Below are positions 9,973 to 17,555 of a stretch of DNA of 64,000 nt, one piece after another (positions within the stretch are counted from its first letter, which is position 1; the number at the start of each line of letters is the position of its first letter). Where the stretch lies: assembly GCA_000306725.1 (NCBI GenBank), contig CP003083.1:2654042-2718041 (forward strand), given 5' to 3'. The notes below the pieces were generated by a model. That model ran no database searches, was not told the origin of the DNA, and saw only the letters and a list, made by a program, of their open reading frames with translations. Source of the DNA: Methanolobus psychrophilus R15. Lineage in GTDB: Archaea > Halobacteriota > Methanosarcinia > Methanosarcinales > Methanosarcinaceae. The translations under genes were made by a program, and so were the position numbers.

Positions 9973-11184
9973 ATGTGTTCGCCTATGTATGATTACAAGT
10001 TGAAGATAGAAAAACTAATGATTGTCCTGACAGACCCTGATGAAGCAAAGAGACGCGGATATAAGCACTATAAAAACATCTACTATCCCACAGAAAAGAA
10101 CAAGGAAGTCATCATATCCTACCAACAAACACTGACAATCAACGCATTCAAGGAAAGCACGATTCATAATAAGTTGTCTATCCTACGCTTTTTTGCAGAG
10201 CATTATCATAAGGATTTTGAACTTATGACTAAGCAGGATGTTAAGCAACTGCTGTTTAAGATCGAAACAGAGAAGACCTCCAGGGACAAAGAGCGCACTG
10301 CCGCAAGTAAGGCCATAAAGAAGCAGTTGGTCAAAGACTTCCTGAAATTCCTGTTTGAGGAAGAGATTGTAAAAGAGAAGTTCTTCGAGTCAATACATGT
10401 CAAGATACCCAACACAACAGTAACAGCCGATGATATATACACGGAAGAAGAAGTCAATGCAATGATTGGCAAGGCAATTAACTCGAGAGATAAAGCCTTC
10501 ATTGCCTTGCTCTATGATGTGGGTGGGCGTATTGGCGAAATATTGCCCATGAAACTTAGAAGCATTGAGCAATTGGATAAGGCCATTAGGATTACAATAT
10601 CAGGCAAGACTGGTACACGCTCAATGCTACTGGAATCCTCGATATTTTATGTGCGGCAATGGCTTAACGCGCATCCTGACAGAAACAACCCTGAGGCATA
10701 TCTGTGGTGTACACTTAATGAATGTGGCACTAAAGAGCATGTGAACTACATTACGATGCTTAAAAATGTGAAGGATATAGCAAAGAAGGCAGGCATTACT
10801 AAGAGGATATATAATCATGCTTTTAGGCATTCCAGTGTCACCCGTGATGCAGAGCATTATAGTGAAGCCCTTAACAAGACCAAACATGGCTGGTCACCCA
10901 GCAGCAATATGCTTTCAAATTACAGTCACCTCAATTCTGCCAATCTTGAAAAGGCGCAACTAGAGAAGATGGGACTAGCGCCTATCAAAATAAACAGAGA
11001 ACTTAACCGATGTCAAAACTGCGATGAGATTAATCCGTATGATTTTAAGTGGTGCGGTAAGTGTGGTTACGGACTAAATGCAGAAGTCAGAAAGGAGAAG
11101 GATTCATTGATAACTGATATTTTGTCCCAGTTGCAAAAGAACCCAGAGATATTTGCAGAGGCATTAACAAGAATGAAAGCGTAA
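9973..11184 (+). CDS. Tyrosine recombinase/integrase with C-terminal zinc ribbon
   Basis: 403 residues. An N-terminal SAM-like core-binding domain (about 40-135) precedes the catalytic domain. The catalytic set is visible: R186 in GGRIGE, H282 and R285 in HAFRH, a H/W position in KHGW, and Y317 in NYSHL. After the nucleophile comes an added zinc ribbon, CQNC and CGKC (about residues 345-362), which is uncommon in bacterial integrases but seen in archaeal ones. It is probably the enzyme that integrates and excises the island. A TATA-like TTTATAT lies at 9921-9927. Start is the ATG at 9973, with GAGGT upstream; an in-frame ATG at 9985 is possible. A T-run follows the stop. Confidence 0.92.
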   Translation: MCSPMYDYKLKIEKLMIVLTDPDEAKRRGYKHYKNIYYPTEKNKEVIISYQQTLTINAFKESTIHNKLSILRFFAEHYHKDFELMTKQDVKQLLFKIETEKTSRDKERTAASKAIKKQLVKDFLKFLFEEEIVKEKFFESIHVKIPNTTVTADDIYTEEEVNAMIGKAINSRDKAFIALLYDVGGRIGEILPMKLRSIEQLDKAIRITISGKTGTRSMLLESSIFYVRQWLNAHPDRNNPEAYLWCTLNECGTKEHVNYITMLKNVKDIAKKAGITKRIYNHAFRHSSVTRDAEHYSEALNKTKHGWSPSSNMLSNYSHLNSANLEKAQLEKMGLAPIKINRELNRCQNCDEINPYDFKWCGKCGYGLNAEVRKEKDSLITDILSQLQKNPEIFAEALTRMKA

Positions 11185-11203
11185 TTTTTTTTTCGCCCTC
11201 ATG

Positions 11204-11251
11204 TACATCTCATACATTAAACTCTATTCTATCTCCCTATACAATGATATA
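11204..11251 (+). repeat. Dispersed repeat copy 1 (TACATCTCATACA family)
   Basis: It begins TACATCTCATACATTAA and shares 37 of 48 ungapped positions with 27621-27668, in direct orientation, including CTCCCTATA at the same offset. A third, inverted copy of the first 17 bases is at 14271-14288. It lies just after the integrase in the 413-base gap 11185-11597, which otherwise holds a T-run, promoter and operator sequences and no gene. Confidence 0.6.
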
Positions 11252-11428
11252 AGTCAGAATTTATGCCTCGCTACAAGGGCTTTACATCAATATCATTCAA
11301 ATAGCAGGTTTCAAGTACTCTTCGGGTTCTCCTCAGGTACGAAAACCCCTATTAAGGCTTCATTTGATAAATAACGGCCTAAAAACACTTACAACCTCAA
11401 CATATATATAAGAATAAAATAGTATATT

Positions 11429-11467
11429 ATTGTACAATATCAGTGATATTATAGTTTGGTATTGTAC
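11429..11467 (+). promoter_or_regulatory. Palindromic operator candidate for the RHH operon
   Basis: Two overlapping palindromes, ATTGTACAAT (11429-11438) and AATATCAGTGATATT (11436-11450), are followed by a further half-site ATTGTAC (11461-11467). They sit 25-30 bases after a TATA-like CATATATATAAG (11401-11412), that is at the predicted transcript start. Binding here would block transcription. The obvious candidate ligand is the ribbon-helix-helix protein encoded at 11738, which would make the operon self-repressed. Confidence 0.45.
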
Positions 11468-11597
11468 GAACAAAATAGAGTCAAATCGGTGACAGCTCTC
11501 CGGCGGCGCAACTAACACTTGCCCGATGTGTACGCTCCAAGTTAGCCTTTTTTGATCATGTACAGAAGCGGAACATGAATAAACCGGAGTAAAAAAA

Positions 11598-11741
11598 ATG
11601 AAACTTGAAGAGTTTAAAGACTGGTCAGTGGAACTTGTCAATGAAAAGCGTGATGTGTTAGAAGCAATACAGAAATCAGGCAGCCCCATAGAAAAGGCGC
11701 TTGTTGAAACAGTCTTAAAACATGCAGGGGTGCAGGCATGA
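11598..11741 (+). CDS. Small acidic island protein (47 aa), first gene of the RHH operon
   Basis: Reads MKLEEFKDWSVELVNEKRD and ends in TVLKHAGVQA; mostly helical and acidic, with no family I recognise. A ribosome-binding site CGGAGT ends 7 bases before the ATG. Its stop overlaps the start of the next gene (ATGA at 11738-11741), so the two are translationally coupled. Its size and place upstream of an RHH protein resemble accessory or antitoxin-type small proteins of archaeal plasmids, but nothing in it shows a function. Confidence 0.65.
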   Translation: MKLEEFKDWSVELVNEKRDVLEAIQKSGSPIEKALVETVLKHAGVQA

Positions 11742-11896
11742 GCAGGTATACAAGTATAAAGAAGCGGAGCTGCTGCCTGACAATCGATGAAGACCTCTTC
11801 AGTGGGATTGACTCAGAAAGAGGCAGAATACCACGCAGTACCTACGTCAATTCAATCTTGGAAAAACATCTGGAAGCCAAGACGAGGAGGCTCTAA
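11738..11896 (+). CDS. Ribbon-helix-helix DNA-binding protein
   Basis: 52 residues. A basic strand KKRSCCLTIDEDLF is followed by two helices, FSGIDSERGR and SRSTYVNSILEKHL-like (PRSTYVNSILEKH), the pattern of Arc/CopG-fold repressors. The start is coupled to the preceding gene (ATGA). Such proteins bind as dimers to short palindromes; the palindromes at 11429-11450 are the natural candidate target. Probably controls integrase/replication copy control or its own operon (inference). It could alternatively be an antitoxin, but no toxin gene is adjacent. Confidence 0.75.
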   Translation: MSRYTSIKKRSCCLTIDEDLFSGIDSERGRIPRSTYVNSILEKHLEAKTRRL

Positions 11897-11897
11897 G

Positions 11898-12014
11898 ATG
11901 ACATTTGAGATAGGACCGCTAGATTATCCACTTCCCAGTGGTGTAGAGAATGCTGATGCTGCTTTGAACTGCTTGAAGGAATTTTGTGCGAAGGAAGGGC
12001 AGATCGAGGAGTAA
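11898..12014 (+). CDS. Small island protein (38 aa), third gene of the RHH operon
   Basis: Starts at ATG 11898, one base after the RHH stop; the upstream stop and the preceding TAAG make this the sensible start although the frame is open further back to 11787 in the overlap with the RHH gene. Sequence begins MTFEIGPLDYPLP and ends EFCAKEGQIEE. No recognised domain. Tight spacing argues that it is a real third member of the operon. Confidence 0.55.
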   Translation: MTFEIGPLDYPLPSGVENADAALNCLKEFCAKEGQIEE

Positions 12015-12022
12015 ACATCTGA

Positions 12023-12134
12023 CAGAAAAAAGGGCAGGTAGAATCCAAAGGACTCAACCCTTCATTTATCACTAGCCGATAAATTATTCAGTTGAATCCT
12101 TTTGTAATTTATGGTTCACACGTCCCTTTTTCTG
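12023..12134. repeat. Three nested inverted repeats upstream of the replication protein
   Basis: Outer arms CAGAAAAAAGGG (12023-12034) and CCCTTTTTCTG (12124-12134); middle arms CAAAGGACTCAAC (12046-12058) and GTTGAATCCTTTTG (12091-12104); central hairpin TTTATC-ACTAGCC-GATAAA (12065-12083). The whole element ends 28 bases before the DUF3987-like gene. It may be a replication origin of the ancestral plasmid, or a structured leader controlling that gene. Confidence 0.6.
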
Positions 12135-12161
12135 TTTGATTAACTACATGGAGTAGTCACT

Positions 12162-13775
12162 ATGACAGAAAATAATAATATATCAGTTTACAACTCTCCA
12201 GATGAGATTCCTCTCTATGAGAAGCAGCACGTTAAGCCAATTGACTTTGACGGATTGCCTAATTTCAATGTGATCCGGCTGTTTATAAATTACATTATGT
12301 GCGTGAAAGACTCCTATCCAGAATTCGCATGGCAAAATGGTCTCTCTATGCTATCGACTCTGGTAAGAAGAAGACTGTTCACTAAAATGAATGGGGAACT
12401 CATTTACCTGAACTTATGGACATTATCACTGGGTCTTTCCGGTTATGCAAGGAAATCAGGTGCAATAGGAATTGGAAAGCGAATTGTGGGTAATGCAATC
12501 GACCATACATTCTTGCCAGAGGATACAACTCCTGAGGGCCTTATTGAAGCGATGGCATCAAGGTTACTAATATCTAGAGTCCGTAAGGATGGGACCAGTA
12601 CCGTCGAACGTATTGACAGAGACCTCGAAGGAAAGATCCCATCCTCACAGATGGCTTTATGGAAAGACGAAGCTGGGCAAATGTATGCAGCGATGGGAAA
12701 GGCGCACATGCAAGGAATGGGTGAATTACTCTGCAAGCTTCATGGGTGCCCTTCTGAGTATAAGAAAAAGCTGACCTCTAAGAGCATTATAATAGAAAAT
12801 GCTTACTTTACAATGAATTTAGCCACAACACCTGCCTCTTTCCTAAAACATGCAAATAGCGGTGATATTGATACTGGCTTTATTGCAAGGCACTTGATAG
12901 TGGCTCCTTCATATATAAAAGACCGTAAACCCTTGAAGGAGGACTCTGAAAGAGATAACGAAGTAGAACAAGTAATTACAAAGGCACTCAAAACTATTGA
13001 TGGCATACTGCCTGATAATGAACTAAAAATTCAATTCCAGGAAGGTGTTCTTGATTTAATTGACAAGTGGGCAGCGGAACATGAAGAGTCCTTTGCACTA
13101 ACCAAGGATGAAAAAATGTCCGGCTTCTTTGCCAAGTATCAAATGGATACTGTCAGGATAGCCGCGCTTATCGAGCTTGGAAATATCCCATACTACCTTG
13201 CAATGACTAAGAGGGATTCTGAAGAGGTACATATCCAAGGCAAGTTCAAAGATGAAAGTGCTGACTATTTGAATCTCATTAAGGGTTTGCCTGAAGATAT
13301 AAATTATGAACTCACAGAACTGCACATATCCTTAGCAAGCATGAACTTTGCACTAAAAATCATGGATTCAGTATACTTGCCCCACGTAGCAAATCTAGAT
13401 TTCATTGATGGTAAGGCTAGCTTTCAGAATGATGTGCAGAAGTTTTATGCGTTAATGGAAAAGGTGAAAAAAATGAATCGCTCAAGTCTGGTCAAGAAAT
13501 TTTCTCAAAGCAGACTGGAGGAAATAACTTACGATGCTCTTGCAGAAGGACATATTGAAGTCTGTCAAGTTGCCACTGCAACAAAGTTCCAATTATGGTA
13601 TGCGTATAAGCCAATGGATACTACAAATTTCAAATTGAAAGCCGATTACTCGAATGTAGTCATTGATGAGTTTGAGCCCGATATGAAACTGAAATTCAAA
13701 GCTCCAAAGGAAGTTATGGAGAGTATTATAATAAATATTGGCAAAACATTTCCCGACGACTTACCCAAATGGTAA
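12162..13775 (+). CDS. DUF3987-like replication/primase-helicase-type protein
   Basis: 537 residues, resembling the DUF3987 group of plasmid and virus proteins. A degenerate P-loop region LGLSGYARKSGAIG (about 88-101) is followed by WKDEAGQMY (about 167-175), in the place of a Walker B, and by MNLATTPASFL and DTGFIARHLIVAP, which are typical of the family. The glycine-lysine pattern is not a textbook Walker A, so ATPase activity is uncertain. The C-terminal third (wHTH-like, KVKKMNRSSLVKKFSQSRLEEIT) may bind DNA. The inverted repeats just upstream support a replication-initiator role (inference). A strong terminator follows. Confidence 0.7.
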   Translation: MTENNNISVYNSPDEIPLYEKQHVKPIDFDGLPNFNVIRLFINYIMCVKDSYPEFAWQNGLSMLSTLVRRRLFTKMNGELIYLNLWTLSLGLSGYARKSGAIGIGKRIVGNAIDHTFLPEDTTPEGLIEAMASRLLISRVRKDGTSTVERIDRDLEGKIPSSQMALWKDEAGQMYAAMGKAHMQGMGELLCKLHGCPSEYKKKLTSKSIIIENAYFTMNLATTPASFLKHANSGDIDTGFIARHLIVAPSYIKDRKPLKEDSERDNEVEQVITKALKTIDGILPDNELKIQFQEGVLDLIDKWAAEHEESFALTKDEKMSGFFAKYQMDTVRIAALIELGNIPYYLAMTKRDSEEVHIQGKFKDESADYLNLIKGLPEDINYELTELHISLASMNFALKIMDSVYLPHVANLDFIDGKASFQNDVQKFYALMEKVKKMNRSSLVKKFSQSRLEEITYDALAEGHIEVCQVATATKFQLWYAYKPMDTTNFKLKADYSNVVIDEFEPDMKLKFKAPKEVMESIIINIGKTFPDDLPKW

Positions 13776-13786
13776 ATTGGCATGAT

Positions 13787-13814
13787 GAGCCTTTAAAGGC
13801 TCCTCTTTTTTTTT
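13787..13814 (+). terminator. Intrinsic terminator after the replication protein
   Basis: The perfect 16-bp palindrome GAGCCTTTAAAGGCTC (13787-13802) is followed by CTC and nine T residues (13806-13814), starting 12 bases after the stop codon. Confidence 0.8.
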
Positions 13815-14488
13815 AAATAAAATTGAAGCAATTATATAAAATACGGATAAATAATTCCCGTTTTTCTTTAACCGGTCACATACAGACTCATTAAAATTAA
13901 GCTTTATTAAAATGATATAGTTATAAGTAAAGTTATAAAGTTGAAAAGCATGATTGGGTGCTAACTATATTATAATATATAATAATAAATAAAATACATA
14001 TTTTATTATGTTTTACGTGTGTGACCAGTTGGCTTGGAATGGGAATTATTTATGAGATATTTATATAAGTGCTTAATTAAAAATAAGGCACTTTGTTTTC
14101 TAGCAAATAATTCATGCTTTGAGAAAATGTAGGAATTCTCTAGGGAATTTAATACAATATACCATCCTGCATATATTATAAAAATTCAGCATCATTCAAT
14201 TTTTATCACACATATCATTAACTATCATAAATTCTGCACCCATCTTAATATATTAGGTAATAGGTTTCCGTTAATTGTATGAGATGTATGAGAGGTACAA
14301 AAACGAGCCCTCGAACTATGGATAGGGGTAACATGTATCCTAGAAAATATAATCAAAATTTTTAAATGTTTCTTTCTACAGATTTTAATTGAATAGTTTA
14401 ATCTCGCATCATATATTTATAATGACAATGTGTATTTGTTCAAATTAAAAGTATTCCATACTTACTCTAATTAAAAGAAGGAATCAAA
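13815..14488. other. AT-rich gene-free stretch of the island
   Basis: About 670 bases with no convincing gene. It is very AT-rich, with runs such as ATAATATATAATAATAAATAAAATAC near 13972-13996. It contains the inverted repeat-family copy at 14271-14288, and a direct repeat GTATGA-GAT-GTATGA (14277-14291). Likely promoter sequence for the gene at 14489 lies at the right end (CATATATTTATAATG, 14409-14423). Confidence 0.5.
14271..14288 (-). repeat. Dispersed repeat copy 2 (inverted)
   Basis: On the minus strand this reads TACATCTCATACAATTAA, matching copies 1 (11204) and 3 (27621) in the first 13 bases and then in the TAA. Further minus-strand similarity (CCTATTACC..AATATAT) resembles the CTCCCTATA..ATTATAT tail of the other two. 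Confidence 0.55.
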
Positions 14489-15205
14489 ATGCATATTATT
14501 GCAGAAGAAATACGTAAGTGTAAAAAGGCATGTTTTATAAATTTGTACGATGAGGTTGAGTACAACAATAAAAAATGGTCTAAAGATGAAGTAGATTCTA
14601 TTAAACCATTAATTCATGGTCCTGAAAATCCAAAAATACTTCTCATCAGTCAAGCACCTTCATTACAAGCTTGGTTAAACGGGAAAACTAGCAATTCTCC
14701 TGATGGAGGGCTTGTAACAATTGAAAATAACTTTTTGATAGATTCCTTATTGCCAGCTTTTGGTTTGTCTGCAAAAGATCTTGATACTTTTAAAGAACAT
14801 GTTTTTTGGATTCATGCATGTAATTGCTACCCTTGGTATAGGATATCTCAAAGCAAAAAAACAGGTATATTTACAAGACAAGATAGGCTTCCCAGTAATA
14901 AACAAAGTGAAAAATGTTTAGGGCAATGGTTGGATAGACTACTAAAAATTGATAGTATAAATGCAATTATTCTAATGGGAGGAGCTGCCACAAGCTTATT
15001 CCCACAGCTATATGAAAAATCAGAAAACTTTACCGATTTAGTCCGTGAAGTAAAAATTAGAAGTGACATAATTGATGGTATCGATATATTGCCAATTTAT
15101 CATCAGTCAAGAAAAAATCGCGTATTTAACGATCCAATTGACAATTCTAAAAACGAAAAAATAAAATCCGTATTAAAAGACAATTTCATTAAGTGGATTC
15201 AGTAA
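14489..15205 (+). CDS. Uracil-DNA glycosylase superfamily protein
   Basis: 238 residues with the UDG-fold marks: ILLISQAPS (50-58) in the position of the GEAPG-type motif 1, and YHQSRKN (204-210) in the position of the HPS motif 2. Both depart from the canonical sequences, so substrate or even catalysis may differ from housekeeping uracil removal. An AAGGA ribosome-binding site lies 6 bases before the ATG. The next gene, a GIY-YIG protein, starts 25 bases after the stop, so the two look like a two-gene unit: base recognition/excision plus strand cleavage. Role in defence against DNA with unusual bases is inference from the setting. Confidence 0.7.
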   Translation: MHIIAEEIRKCKKACFINLYDEVEYNNKKWSKDEVDSIKPLIHGPENPKILLISQAPSLQAWLNGKTSNSPDGGLVTIENNFLIDSLLPAFGLSAKDLDTFKEHVFWIHACNCYPWYRISQSKKTGIFTRQDRLPSNKQSEKCLGQWLDRLLKIDSINAIILMGGAATSLFPQLYEKSENFTDLVREVKIRSDIIDGIDILPIYHQSRKNRVFNDPIDNSKNEKIKSVLKDNFIKWIQ

Positions 15206-15230
15206 ACGAGGTATAAGAGAGGCAAAAGTG

Positions 15231-16091
15231 ATGACAATAGGAAGAACAATTTCAATTTACCTGCCAGATGCCAATCCACAAGGAATTAAAATATGTGAGT
15301 TCTTTGATTCTATTGTCAAAGCTGTTTCCATTCCTAGAGCTAAATTAGATGAGGCTTCAAGCAGATCAGAACTTGAACAACCAGGTATTTATTTTCTGAT
15401 AGGTGAAAAAGATGAAGTTGGGAAGCCTCAGGTGTATATTGGCGAATCTGAAGTACTTTTAACCAGACTTAACAAGCACAACAAAGAGAAAGATTTCTGG
15501 AATCAGGCCATATGTTTTGTATCAGAAAAGAATAATCTGAACAAAGCACATATTAAGTATCTTGAAAATCACGCATGTGAGCAGGCTAAATTAATCAATA
15601 AATGTGCTCTAGAAAACTGTAATACACCTACCAGATCTTCTTTAACAGATCAAGATAGAGACTTTGTTTTACGTTTCTTTGATGAATTGAAGATTATAAT
15701 GGCTACTCTTGGTTATCCTATTTTCGAGCAGGTAAAACGTAGCAAGAGAGACATGTACTTTTGCAAAAGCAAGGATGCTGATGCAGTAGGTGAATATACA
15801 GAAGAAGGATTCATTGTCAATAAAGGATCAAAGTCAAATGTAAAAGAGACTCCCTCTATTCAACAAAGTATCAAAACCTTTAGAGCTAACCTTGCAGACA
15901 AAGGGATACTTAAAGAAGAAAATGGTGTTTATGTTTTTCAGGAAGACTTTACTTTTTCTTCACCTTCTATGGCTGCTTCAGTTGTACTAGCCAGAACTGC
16001 TAATGGGTGGGCGGAATGGAAAATTCAAGATGGTGGGGATATCAAAACACTTGATGATGTTATAAGGAAGAAGCAAGATGTTAATAGATAA
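15231..16091 (+). CDS. GIY-YIG nuclease-like protein with C-terminal DUF4357 domain
   Basis: 286 residues. The N-terminal part (about 45-140) has GIYFLIGE followed by VYIGES, the two strands that name the GIY-YIG nuclease fold, and LENHACEQA in the region of the catalytic glutamate. The C-terminal 70 residues (NPSMAASVVLARTANGWAEW-type segment) match the DUF4357 domain that often accompanies GIY-YIG or restriction-type proteins. ATG at 15231 is preferred over GTG 15228 because GAGAGG lies 9 bases before it. Likely coupled with the preceding glycosylase-like gene. Confidence 0.75.
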   Translation: MTIGRTISIYLPDANPQGIKICEFFDSIVKAVSIPRAKLDEASSRSELEQPGIYFLIGEKDEVGKPQVYIGESEVLLTRLNKHNKEKDFWNQAICFVSEKNNLNKAHIKYLENHACEQAKLINKCALENCNTPTRSSLTDQDRDFVLRFFDELKIIMATLGYPIFEQVKRSKRDMYFCKSKDADAVGEYTEEGFIVNKGSKSNVKETPSIQQSIKTFRANLADKGILKEENGVYVFQEDFTFSSPSMAASVVLARTANGWAEWKIQDGGDIKTLDDVIRKKQDVNR

Positions 16092-16147
16092 ATTTGCTAA
16101 GTGTAGAAAATGGGTAAATAGAGAAAGACATGTAAGAGGGAATATTA

Positions 16148-16279
16148 ATGGCTGAAGAAATAGAATGTCCTGAATGTAAAGACCTGAACGTAAAAGAACT
16201 CGCTGATATAGTTGATCCGGGATACAGAACAAAAATATTATACCAATGCTGTGAATGTAAAAACGTATGGACAGTATAA
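16148..16279 (+). CDS. Small zinc-ribbon protein (43 aa)
   Basis: Begins MAEEIECPECKDLNV and ends CCECKNVWTV; CPEC (7-10) and CCEC (34-37, effectively CxxC) form a two-knuckle zinc ribbon. AGAGGG lies about 10 bases before the ATG. It follows the GIY-YIG gene by 56 bases and could belong to the same unit. Such tiny zinc ribbons are common in archaeal mobile elements as nucleic-acid or protein-binding adaptors; no specific job is shown. Confidence 0.65.
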   Translation: MAEEIECPECKDLNVKELADIVDPGYRTKILYQCCECKNVWTV

Positions 16280-16354
16280 CCTGACCATATGAGTAATTAA
16301 TTCAACTTAGAATGTGATGAAATACTCGGTGAATTTGCAAGACAAAAAGAAAAA

Positions 16355-16395
16355 GAGGAATAAGCTCTCACATGAGCTTATCCGCAAGTTTCCTC
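16355..16395 (+). repeat. GAGGAA-armed hairpin upstream of the hairpin array
   Basis: Outer arms GAGGAA (16355-16360) and TTCCTC (16390-16395); inner arms TAAGCTC (16361-16367) and GAGCTTA (16374-16380) around the loop TCACAT. A 9-base bulge, TCCGCAAGT, lies on the 3' side. It shares the GAGGAA/TTCCTC arms with the array 270 bases downstream. No convincing gene covers it. Confidence 0.55.
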
Positions 16396-16660
16396 CTGCT
16401 ATAACCATAATATATTCACTGGAACTCTTATATGTGAATAACAAATCTAAGTGATGCTCATTAACGCAAACAATATTATGAGACTCCAAGCGCATGAGCA
16501 ACTCAAAAGACGTAAAGGGTGGTTTATTCAGCACAATTGGTTATTTAAGTCTTGATAGTGGTGCATTTGTCGAATTAAGGGTTCTTTATCTTGTGTAACC
16601 AAAATTACATGTAGGAAGAGATATATTTTTTAATTGTAATGAGATGCCTTAGGAAATTGT

Positions 16661-16840
16661 GGAAAGTAAGTCTATAGCTTCCTTGCTTTCCGCCCATTGT
16701 CAAAAACGAAAAGTGAGGAAAGGTTGTATGCTTCCCCTTTCCTCGTGAACCCCTAAAAAAAAGATGAGGAAGGTTTCCAATCTTTCCCTTCCTCTCCCTT
16801 AAAACAAAATCGAGGAGAATTGATTGACTTCTTTTTCTCG
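16661..16840 (+). repeat. Array of four similar stem-loops (possible non-coding RNA)
   Basis: Four hairpins in 180 bases. Stem 1: GGAAAGTAAG (16661-16670) with CTTGCTTTCC (16682-16691), 11-base loop. Stem 2: GAGGAAAGG (16715-16723) with CCTTTCCTC (16736-16744), 12-base loop. Stem 3: GAGGAAGG (16766-16773) with CCTTCCTC (16787-16794), 13-base loop. Stem 4: CGAGGAGAA (16811-16819) with TTTTTCTCG (16832-16840), 12-base loop. The 5' arms are purine-rich; loops are unrelated; A-rich spacers separate them. Stems 1 and 4 pair fully only with G-U pairs on a plus-strand transcript, which points to RNA. It lies in the gene-free stretch 16280-17174. Confidence 0.65.
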
Positions 16841-17174
16841 GTCACCTCTCAGTTTCTTGGATTTTAATTGCAACCGATCATACATCTCTTGTAAGCCGAG
16901 ATAATTTAAAACTAATATCAATGTATAGGGTGGCTTAAAATAATTTGTCTAAAGCCCTTATAGAGAGATCAAAAAGGCAAGTTTGATGGAAATTCTTAAT
17001 TTTAGTAAAATTACCAATTATACTAAATATAAGAAGTGTTTTCAGGTGTTCTGATAGGTAAAAGTAGGTCTTATATTTAGTAGAATATCCTTTAAATTTG
17101 GTGCTATTTATTCCTACCAAATATAAGCAAAACTATCATAACCATTATGTCCTCCCTCACTGATATTTTATATC

Positions 17175-17555
17175 ATGGCAAGCGGGACATATCATAAACA
17201 CAACTATCTAAAGTTCAAAATATTCAAAGCCCTCTATGATGTATATCCAAAAAGTATGACTTATAACGAGATCTCCAAGGTCACAGGAGTAGAAGGAGAG
17301 AAAATTGCTGATCGGTTAAAGAGCTACCATCATTATGGATATGTCGGCAGAAGAAAAGGTCATGAGCCTGAGACAAATAGGTTGATGTATCGATATAAGC
17401 TGAACATCCTGGGAATAGCGACATATATGAACCTTTTAGGATTATTCAATCAGGGAAGAGAGCTTAACCTTAGAAAAATGCAAAGGGGTAAGCTCCTACA
17501 AAAGATTGACTCTTATGAGGGTAAGACAAGAGTTTTTGTTGAAGAAGTGCCATAA
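17175..17555 (+). CDS. Winged-helix protein of the island (126 aa)
   Basis: Residues 10-80 form a winged helix: FKIFKALYDVYPKSMTYNEISKVTG as the first helices, EGEKIADRLKSYHHYGYVGRRKG as recognition helix and wing start. The rest is basic and helical (NLRKMQRGKLLQKI). Plausible DNA-binding regulator of the element. TATA-like TATTTTATATC lies immediately upstream (17162-17173), which suggests that either the transcript is leaderless from further upstream or the true start is slightly downstream. No partner gene is close: 300 gene-free bases follow. Confidence 0.65.
   Translation: MASGTYHKHNYLKFKIFKALYDVYPKSMTYNEISKVTGVEGEKIADRLKSYHHYGYVGRRKGHEPETNRLMYRYKLNILGIATYMNLLGLFNQGRELNLRKMQRGKLLQKIDSYEGKTRVFVEEVP

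Noticed and set aside
11787-11897. Longer start for the third RHH-operon gene
   Set aside because: The extension overlaps the RHH gene in another frame; ATG 11898 one base after the RHH stop is the natural start.
16307-16534. 75-codon minus-strand frame, and small plus-strand frames such as 16316-16456, in the hairpin region
   Set aside because: No recognisable protein, no good start signal; they run through the hairpins.
16661-16840. CRISPR array or Type III toxin-antitoxin RNA as an explanation of the hairpin array
   Set aside because: Units are not identical direct repeats with unique spacers, no cas gene is present, and no ToxN/CptN/TenpN-like toxin follows.
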